Of a stretch of DNA of 5,510 nucleotides, positions 1-4,441 are shown piece by piece (the stretch's first letter is position 1; every line of letters starts with the position of its first letter). Below the pieces are notes generated by a model that worked only from the letters and a program-made list of their open reading frames with translations, did not search any database and was not told the DNA's origin. The position numbers were made by a program, and so were the translations under genes. The stretch is from Verrucomicrobiota bacterium (lineage in GTDB: Bacteria > Verrucomicrobiota > Verrucomicrobiia > Opitutales > Oceanipulchritudinaceae), in contig JAAAOD010000047.1 of NCBI GenBank assembly GCA_009908535.1, forward strand, positions 1 through 5,510. Direction: 5' to 3'.

Positions 1-1324
1 CGAAGACCTCCGCATCGAGGATCCCCTCGTTCACCCCCCAGGCGATCGCATAGGTAAAGAAGGCGCTTCCGCTCGTTTCCCGCTCTCCGTCGTATTTTTC
101 CGGATACAGGAGGCTCGAGCTCCAGAGGCCGTCCTCCGGTCCCTGGATGGAGGCCAGCGCCGTGGCCATATCGAAGAGGAGATCCTCGTAGGCCGCTTTT
201 CCGGGCCAGTCCTCGGGAAAATATTCGATCAGTCGCACGAGGCCCCCGATCACCCAACCGTTGCCCCGGCTCCAGAAGACGGGCATGCCGTTCGGCTCCC
301 GGTCGTCGATATAACTGGCATCCCGGTAGAACAGGCCGTATTCAGGATCATAAAGAAAATCGGTCACATCCCACCACTGGTCGTCGATAAAGGTGAGGTA
401 GCTTTCGTCGCCGGTGATCGCGTACAGACGGCTGTACACCGGCGGCGACATGTAGAGGGCGTCGCACCAGTTCATGTCCTGACGGCCGGGGAGCGGATCG
501 GCCATGACGCGATCGATGCGGTCCCGCACATCGGTGATCCAGCGTTCCTCGCCGTCGGGCTCCAGCATGTAAAGCTCGAGCCAGGACTGGCCGATGCAAT
601 GGTCGTCGGCGTGGTAGAAACGCTTCCCGCTGGTCCGCTCTCGAAGGGTCCAGTCAACGGAATTTCCAGTAGCGAGAATGGCCTCGCGATACTCCGGATC
701 GCCGGTGACTCCGTACGCACCACTGACCCCGGAATAAAAAGCACCGTTGACCCAGCCGATGGCGTCCTGACGCGTACTCAGATGCTCCATCTGCCAGTCG
801 AAGGCCAGGTTTACCATTTCCGCGATGTTGGCCGGGTCGGTGATGTCCCCCCAATCCACCGGTTCATACAGGCTCAGCTGGGTTTCGACCGCTTCCCTCG
901 AACCGGCGAACACTTCCCATGAAACCGGTTCCCCGGCAAGACTGACCAGGCGCAGGTAGCGGGCCGTCATCACCGGCGTGGCCGCGATCTCGCCGGGGGA
1001 TTCCATGGAATATCCATTCCCCTCCCCGACGATCGTCCAGTCCCGGTAATTGGTCGAAGCCAGCAACTGAAAGGCGGCCGGTTCCTCGTTGCCGGAGGCC
1101 ACGACATACCGGGCACGCAGCGTCATGGGCTCGTCAAGGAGCAGCGAGGCCGCGTCGCCCCGGGCTGCACTGCTCCACTCCGTCGAAGGATTGCCATCGA
1201 CCATGAAGACGGGATTTCCCTCTGTATCGGAGACGGCGTTGCGGACCGTGAGCTGCCCGTCAAGGGCGGTGACGCTGAGCAGCAGACTGCCAAGAAGCAT
1301 TCCGGGGCAGAGTATCTTTGCCAT
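1..1324 (-). CDS. Secreted glycoside hydrolase family 105 (unsaturated glycuronyl hydrolase) with N-terminal discoidin-like domain; 3' end cut by window
   Basis: The open frame runs from ATG at 1324 through the left edge; 441 residues are visible with no stop. Residues 1-21 look like a signal peptide (K3, hydrophobic core, VTA at 18-20). Residues about 24-142 resemble an F5/8 type C (discoidin) domain: DGNPSTEWSS at 43-52, FQLLASTNYRDW at 85-96, ARYLRL at 121-126. Residues about 165-441 are the GH88/GH105 alpha/alpha-barrel: ADDHCIGQSWLELY at 239-252, WCDALYMSPP at 286-295, FWSRGNGWV at 350-358 and ETSGSAFFTYAIAWGVN at 416-432. By family analogy D288 and D240/D241 are the likely catalytic acids. 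GH105 enzymes hydrate and release the 4,5-unsaturated uronic acid left at the non-reducing end by polysaccharide lyases (rhamnogalacturonan and, in some members, ulvan products); the substrate here is not determinable. The Shine-Dalgarno is weak (GGAAAG), but no other ATG lies between the upstream in-frame stop at 1394-1396 and this start. The last part of the barrel is outside the window. Confidence 0.93.
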   Translation of the reverse strand, partial: MAKILCPGMLLGSLLLSVTALDGQLTVRNAVSDTEGNPVFMVDGNPSTEWSSAARGDAASLLLDEPMTLRARYVVASGNEEPAAFQLLASTNYRDWTIVGEGNGYSMESPGEIAATPVMTARYLRLVSLAGEPVSWEVFAGSREAVETQLSLYEPVDWGDITDPANIAEMVNLAFDWQMEHLSTRQDAIGWVNGAFYSGVSGAYGVTGDPEYREAILATGNSVDWTLRERTSGKRFYHADDHCIGQSWLELYMLEPDGEERWITDVRDRIDRVMADPLPGRQDMNWCDALYMSPPVYSRLYAITGDESYLTFIDDQWWDVTDFLYDPEYGLFYRDASYIDDREPNGMPVFWSRGNGWVIGGLVRLIEYFPEDWPGKAAYEDLLFDMATALASIQGPEDGLWSSSLLYPEKYDGERETSGSAFFTYAIAWGVNEGILDAEVF

Positions 1325-1393
1325 GCTTTCCAGACAAGACGCTTCCCGATTGGTTTCGAGAATAATTATTTTAGTGGAGATTCCCGCCTTCCA
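1325..1393 (-). other. 69 bp spacer between AMP nucleosidase and GH105 genes, with AT-rich palindrome
   Basis: The spacer separates two minus-strand genes that happen to share a reading frame. It holds an AT-rich island, with the perfect 10 bp palindrome AATAATTATT at 1361-1370, in otherwise GC-rich DNA. This could be part of a promoter -10 region or an operator for the hydrolase gene, but no convincing -35/-10 pair can be assigned. No intrinsic terminator for the nucleosidase gene is visible, so read-through into the hydrolase gene is possible. Confidence 0.3.
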
Positions 1394-2164
1394 TCAAAAC
1401 TTCAGGTGCCGGACCGTTTCGCCCTGATTGATGAGCTGCTTGAGCGAATCCACTCCAATATCGAGATGCTTTTCGACAAACCGGGCCGTCACCGCAGCAT
1501 CGCTCTGACCCGACTTGATCCCTTCCGGAATCATCGGCTGATCACTCACCAGCAGAAGGGCACCGGTCGGGATCTGATTGTAGAACCCCACCATGAAGAT
1601 CGTCGCCGTCTCCATATCCACGGCCATGATCCGGTTTCTTTCCAGATAATCCCTGAAGCTCCGATCATGCTCCCACACCCGCCGGTTGGTTGTGTAGACC
1701 GTTCCCGTCCAGTAGTCCCGCTGGTGTTCACGGATCGTACGGGAGATGGCTTTCTGCAGGGCAAAGGCGGGCAGCGCCGGAATCTCCGGAGGAAAGTAAT
1801 CCCCGCTCGTTCCTTCCCCCCGGATCCCGGCGATCGGTAAAATGAGGTCTCCCAGCTGATTGCGCTTCTTCAATCCCCCGCACTTACCGAGAAAGAGCAC
1901 TGCCCTGGGATCGACCGCGGTCAACAGGTCCATCACCGTCGCGGCGGTGGCGCTCCCCATCCCGAAATTGATGACCGTGATATGGCCGGAAGTGGCACTG
2001 CGCATCGGCAGATCCTCTCCCACCACCGGCACGCCATGTTTTTCCGCGAACAGTTTCACATAACGATCAAAGTTCGTGAGGAGAACATACTCTCCAAAGT
2101 CTTCCAACGCCATCCCCGTGTAGCGGGGAAGCCAGTCCCGTACGATCTCTTCTTTATGAACCAT
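1394..2164 (-). CDS. amn: AMP nucleosidase, short single-domain form
   Basis: A complete 256-residue protein of the PNP/UDP phosphorylase superfamily. It closely matches the short AMP nucleosidases known from Bacteroides-type bacteria, down to the opening WLPRYTG (11-17) and closing VRHLKF (251-256) motifs. AMP nucleosidase hydrolyses AMP to adenine and ribose 5-phosphate in the cytoplasm, feeding purine salvage and controlling AMP levels. Visible family motifs are INFGMGSATAA at 65-75, the glycine-rich FLGKCGG at 91-97, VYTTNRRVWEHD at 156-167, the ribose-binding VDMETAT at 182-188 and the catalytic-Asp motif VSDQP at 206-210 (D208). E. coli Amn is about 480 residues with an extra N-terminal domain; this protein corresponds only to the catalytic half. 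It diverges from the serpin gene across 132 bp and precedes the GH105 gene by 69 bp. The symbol is used by analogy; adenine/ribose-5-phosphate specificity is inferred from family resemblance. Confidence 0.94.
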   Translation of the reverse strand: MVHKEEIVRDWLPRYTGMALEDFGEYVLLTNFDRYVKLFAEKHGVPVVGEDLPMRSATSGHITVINFGMGSATAATVMDLLTAVDPRAVLFLGKCGGLKKRNQLGDLILPIAGIRGEGTSGDYFPPEIPALPAFALQKAISRTIREHQRDYWTGTVYTTNRRVWEHDRSFRDYLERNRIMAVDMETATIFMVGFYNQIPTGALLLVSDQPMIPEGIKSGQSDAAVTARFVEKHLDIGVDSLKQLINQGETVRHLKF

Positions 2165-2227
2165 GGCCTATTTTGCCCTGCGTGCCGGTTTCGAGCAAGC
2201 GCAGGCTTCCCCGCATCCGTTCCACCG

Positions 2228-2262
2228 ATCCGGAAACGGGGCAACCGCCGGGGTTCCCGGAT
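2228..2262 (+). promoter_or_regulatory. Possible hairpin in the serpin 5' leader
   Basis: ATCCGGAAAC at 2228-2237 can pair with GTTCCCGGAT at 2253-2262: nine Watson-Crick pairs with one internal A-C mismatch. The 15-nt loop can itself form a three-pair GGC/GCC stem (2240-2242 with 2247-2249). It ends 23 nt before the Shine-Dalgarno, so in the mRNA it could affect stability or translation. No T-run follows, so it is not an intrinsic terminator. It matches no riboswitch I recognise, and GC-rich DNA makes some pairing likely by chance. Confidence 0.3.
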
Positions 2263-2285
2263 TGATTTGCCTCCGGGGAACAAAC

Positions 2286-2290
2286 GAGGT
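2286..2290 (+). promoter_or_regulatory. Ribosome binding site of the serpin gene
   Basis: GAGGT lies six bases upstream of ATG 2297, an ideal Shine-Dalgarno position. It decides the start. The frame stays open far upstream (to an ATG at 1982), but that stretch overlaps the nucleosidase gene on the other strand and has no signal peptide. Later in-frame ATGs at 2312 and 2321 lack an equally good site. Confidence 0.75.
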
Positions 2291-2296
2291 AATAAC

Positions 2297-3904
2297 ATGT
2301 CTGTGCGGGAAATGAAAACCATGAAGATCGGGAGGAAATTTTTGCTTCATTCACTGCTGGCGACCTGCCTGCTCACCGGGCCGGTGCTCCATGCCCAAAC
2401 TGCCCAAACCGCTATCAGTCCGGAGGCGGCCGGGCTCGTCGAAGGCAACAACCGCTTCGCCCTGGAAATTTACCGGGAACTCGCGGACGAGGAGGCGACC
2501 GGCAACCTCTTCATCTCGCCATGGAGCATCACGACGACCTTCGGGATGGCGTGGGCCGGCGCCCGCGGCGAGACCGCCGACCAGATGGCCGAGGTCCTTC
2601 GCTTTCCGACAAACCAAGCGAGCAACCATGCGCTCTTCGGTGAGCTGATCGCCACCCTCAACGACATTCAAGAGGAAGGGAAACTGGTCCTCAATACCGC
2701 CAATGCCATGTGGCCGGCCAAGGGACATACCGTCCTGCCGGAATATGCCCGTATTCTCGGTACGTATTACGACGCCCACGCCGAGTCCCTTGATTACCGC
2801 AACGATACCGAAGGATCACGGCAGCGGATCAACGGCTGGGTCGCCGACAAAACCGCCAACCGCATCAAGGACCTTATAGCCCGGGGCGTCCTGTCACCGG
2901 ACACCGCCATTGTCCTCACCAACGCTATCTACTTCAAGGGGGCATGGCAGACCCTGTTCGATCCGGAAGAAACCGTTGACGATGTCTTCCACGCGCTTGA
3001 TGGCTCGGAAATCGCGGTCGACATGATGCGGATGCGCGAGGAGCTGCGGTTCTACGAGGATGACGCCGTCACCATGGTCACCCTGCCCTACCACGGGGAG
3101 GACCTCGAGGCCGTCCTCATCGCTCCGCGCGACGGTACCGTCCGTGAACTCGAAGCCGGCCTGACCCCCGAAAAACTTTCCGGCTGGCTCGACCAGCTTG
3201 AGGAGACCGAGGATGTCCTTGTCCGCCTCCCGCGCTTCAGCCTCCGCTACAAAGCCGAACTATCGACCGTTCTCGAGGCCCTCGGGATGGGGCTGCCGTT
3301 TCGCCGAGGGGAGGCCGACTTTTCCGGAATCTTCGGGGCCAACAACCTGTTTATTTCCAGCGTCCTCCACGAGACCTTCCTCCAGGTGAAGGAGGAAGGC
3401 ACCGAAGCCGCCGGGGCCACCGCGATCGTCATCGAGTTTACGTCCGTCAATCCCATGCCGACCTTCAACGGCAACCGCCCCTTCCTCTTCCTGATTCGGG
3501 ACAAGGTGACCGGCAGCCTCCTTTTCATGGGCCGCGTCGCCGCCCCCGAGCCGATCGAGGACGAGCCCGCCGCCCCGGATGAAAAAACCGTCCGCGAATG
3601 GTTCGGCGACGGAGCCTCCCTGACCAACGGCTGGTGGGAAAACACCGGCATCGGGCGCTTCAAGGCCGACCACTGGCCCTGGCTCGAGCACCAATCCCTC
3701 GGCTGGCTCTACCTTGACACTGCGCCCGGCCACCCGCGTACCGGCTATTGGCTCTACGATTTCGGCCTCGGTTGGCTCCACACCTCCGCCGCCAGCTTCC
3801 CGAACCTCTGGAGCGAATCGGAGGGATGGGTCTATTACCTCCCCTCCAGCCACAATCCGTGCTGGCTTTACCGCTACAAAGATGAGTTCTGGTTCGAGAA
3901 GTAA
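2297..3904 (+). CDS. Exported serpin (protease inhibitor) with C-terminal Trp-rich extension
   Basis: A 535-residue protein. Residues 1-33 form a signal peptide (basic n-region with R4/K7/K10/R13/K14, hydrophobic LLHSLLATCLLTG, cleavage likely after LHA at 31-33), so it acts outside the cytoplasmic membrane. Residues about 45-415 are a full-length serpin fold: NLFISPWSI at 70-78, LTNAIYFKGAW at 207-217, DMMRMR at 242-247, MVTLPYHGEDLEAVLIAPR at 260-278, LHETFLQVKEEGTEAAGATA at 357-376 and RPFLFLIRDKVTGSLLFMGR at 394-413. The hinge EEGTEAAGATA (366-376) is of the inhibitory type: small residues let the loop insert into sheet A and trap a cleaved serine or cysteine protease. A Pro/Glu/Asp-rich linker (416-430) leads to a Trp-rich tail (431-535) absent from classical serpins. 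The gene has its own Shine-Dalgarno, diverges from the nucleosidase gene and converges with the right-hand gene. Fold and export are well supported; target protease and tail function are not known. Confidence 0.95.
   Translation: MSVREMKTMKIGRKFLLHSLLATCLLTGPVLHAQTAQTAISPEAAGLVEGNNRFALEIYRELADEEATGNLFISPWSITTTFGMAWAGARGETADQMAEVLRFPTNQASNHALFGELIATLNDIQEEGKLVLNTANAMWPAKGHTVLPEYARILGTYYDAHAESLDYRNDTEGSRQRINGWVADKTANRIKDLIARGVLSPDTAIVLTNAIYFKGAWQTLFDPEETVDDVFHALDGSEIAVDMMRMREELRFYEDDAVTMVTLPYHGEDLEAVLIAPRDGTVRELEAGLTPEKLSGWLDQLEETEDVLVRLPRFSLRYKAELSTVLEALGMGLPFRRGEADFSGIFGANNLFISSVLHETFLQVKEEGTEAAGATAIVIEFTSVNPMPTFNGNRPFLFLIRDKVTGSLLFMGRVAAPEPIEDEPAAPDEKTVREWFGDGASLTNGWWENTGIGRFKADHWPWLEHQSLGWLYLDTAPGHPRTGYWLYDFGLGWLHTSAASFPNLWSESEGWVYYLPSSHNPCWLYRYKDEFWFEK
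3392..3481 (+). other. Serpin hinge and reactive-centre loop
   Basis: This segment encodes residues 366-395. Counting from the hinge glycine as P15 (G368) puts P1-P1' at T382-S383, next to F381. The stretch from that glycine to the conserved PF (395-396) is 27 residues, two more than the 25 in human alpha-1-antitrypsin (G344 to P369). The scissile bond is therefore uncertain, and F381 or M387 are also possible P1 residues. No Arg or Lys lies in the expected window, arguing against a trypsin-like target. Confidence 0.6.
3587..3901 (+). other. Trp/Tyr-rich C-terminal domain of the serpin
   Basis: Residues 431-535 contain 12 tryptophans and 7 tyrosines in about 105 residues, far above the serpin body. 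Repeats can be seen around 'GW(L/V)' at 469-471, 492-494 and 510-512, each followed after 10-15 residues by an aromatic cluster (YWLY 484-487, NLW 503-505, CWLY 522-525). I recall similar Trp-rich tails at the ends of unrelated secreted proteins of Puniceicoccales-type Verrucomicrobiota, which suggests a shared sorting, surface-attachment or carbohydrate-binding module. That role is inference. Confidence 0.6.
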
Positions 3905-3917
3905 TCCCTTCCCGATT

Positions 3918-3949
3918 GGATTTTCAGAAGGTGAAGGTCTTCTCAATCC
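3918..3949 (+). terminator. Possible hairpin downstream of the serpin stop
   Basis: GGATT (3918-3922) pairs with AATCC (3945-3949) and AGAAG (3926-3930) pairs with CTTCT (3939-3943), enclosing an eight-base loop with a small internal bulge. It begins 14 bases after the serpin stop, where a 3'-end structure is expected. No U-run follows, so it is at best a factor-dependent terminator or mRNA-stabilising stem. It also overlaps the minus-strand remnant, so the pairing may be incidental. Confidence 0.25.
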
Positions 3950-4052
3950 GGTCTTCAATCCAGTCGACCGGCAGGCAATAGCGTGGTCCCCATCGCAGGA
4001 CCGAGGCTTGCAAGTCCCGGTGGGCCTCGTCGCTGTCGCGGCGGTCGTGTGT
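3924..4052 (-). pseudogene. Probable C-terminal remnant of an unidentified protein gene
   Basis: Between an in-frame stop at 4053-4055 and a TGA at 3924-3926 lies a 42-codon minus-strand frame without an ATG. Its translation looks like a real folded-protein C-terminus rather than random GC-rich sequence: it contains HRDLQASVLRWGPRYCLP followed by VDWIEDRIEKTFTF and stop. It mixes aromatic, charged and aliphatic residues, unlike the Arg/Pro/Ala/Ser-rich antisense frames elsewhere in the window. I do not recognise the family. It could be the surviving tail of a deleted gene or transposase, a piece of a dispersed repeat, or a very short gene using a TTG or CTG start. The call rests on amino-acid character alone. 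Confidence 0.4.
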
Positions 4053-4069
4053 TCAAGCGAAGAAAAAAC

Positions 4070-4441
4070 TTACAGGGAGACGATCCGGACGCGGAGGATA
4101 TGGAAAGGGGCCGGGCCATCGAAGGGTGCCTTGTAGGAAACGGTCCGGGTGCCGTCAGGATTGGCAACCGGGTTGTCGCCGAGAGAAACGAGGGGAACCC
4201 ACGTCGCAAGATCGGTCGTGTACTCGACGAGGTAGTAGAAGCCATTCGGGGCGCGCGACCGAGTAAAGCGCAGGACGCCGGTGTTACGGGTTACGGAAAG
4301 TTCCGGAAGGCGGGCCTCCGCTTCCTTGACCGTGGGATTGGTGCCGAAAGCATACTCGAGAAGGTTGGGAAGGCCGTCCTCATCCGGATCGGCTTTATCC
4401 CCGCTGACGGCGGGATCCTGTAATTGCTGCGGGGAAAACCA
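4070..4441 (-). other. C-terminal module with Asp-rich calcium-site-like motif
   Basis: This part encodes residues 355-477 (counted from Met 5503). DPDEDG at 372-377 resembles the short Asp-rich calcium loops of thrombospondin type 3 repeats, and is followed by LPNLLEYAFGTNP and a beta-rich end. Such segments occur at the C-termini of many secreted Verrucomicrobiota proteins and may help export or surface retention; that role is inference. It differs from the serpin's Trp-rich tail, so the window shows two kinds of C-terminal extension. Confidence 0.6.

Larger units (their letters stand above)
2165..2296. other. Divergent intergenic region between AMP nucleosidase and serpin genes
   Basis: This 132 bp spacer must hold the start signals for both divergent genes. 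A hairpin (2228-2262) and a strong ribosome binding site (2286-2290) face the serpin. For the nucleosidase only weak purine stretches precede ATG 2164. No convincing -35/-10 promoter could be picked by eye for either direction. Confidence 0.5.
3905..4069. other. Convergent intergenic region between serpin and Ig-domain protein genes
   Basis: This 165 bp stretch separates the serpin stop from the minus-strand stop at 4070-4072. It holds a hairpin just after the serpin stop (3918-3949), a minus-strand open frame that looks coding (3924-4052), a six-pair inverted repeat (4002-4007 with 4024-4029) and a run of six A (T on the minus strand) at 4063-4068. The T-run follows the minus-strand stop directly but no stable stem precedes it, so it is not called as a terminator. 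Confidence 0.5.

Noticed and set aside
1406..1840. Plus-strand open frame opposite the AMP nucleosidase
   Set aside because: The minus-strand product matches the nucleosidase family along its whole length; this frame is its shadow.
1982..2296. In-frame upstream extension of the serpin to an ATG at 1982
   Set aside because: It overlaps the AMP nucleosidase gene on the other strand, would bury the signal peptide inside the protein, and ignores the ideal GAGGT site before ATG 2297.
2360..2372. Possible lipobox in the serpin signal peptide (LATC, residues 21-24)
   Set aside because: The residue before Cys is Thr instead of Gly/Ala/Ser, the Cys lies within the hydrophobic core, and a normal cleavage site (LHA then Q34) follows.
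3908..3919. 12-base sequence CTTCCCGATTGG present here and at 1342-1353, both in spacers
   Set aside because: One or two exact 12-base matches are expected by chance in a window of this size, and the flanks do not match.
3260..3958. Long minus-strand open frame antisense to the serpin (232 codons)
   Set aside because: It is Gly/Pro/Glu/Val-rich with no motif and lies opposite a clearly real serpin; such antisense frames are common in GC-rich genes.
4002..4029. Inverted repeat CGAGGC/GCCTCG with 16-base loop as a terminator for the right-hand gene
   Set aside because: Only six pairs, no T-run after it on either strand, and it lies within the protein-like minus-strand remnant.
3960..4056. Possible tRNA-like stretch with GTTCAAG in the convergent spacer
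   Set aside because: No acceptor stem, D-arm or anticodon arm could be paired around it.
3983..4423. Plus-strand open frame opposite the right-hand gene
   Set aside because: Arg/Gly-rich composition with no motif, opposite a gene with recognisable Ig-like and C-terminal modules.
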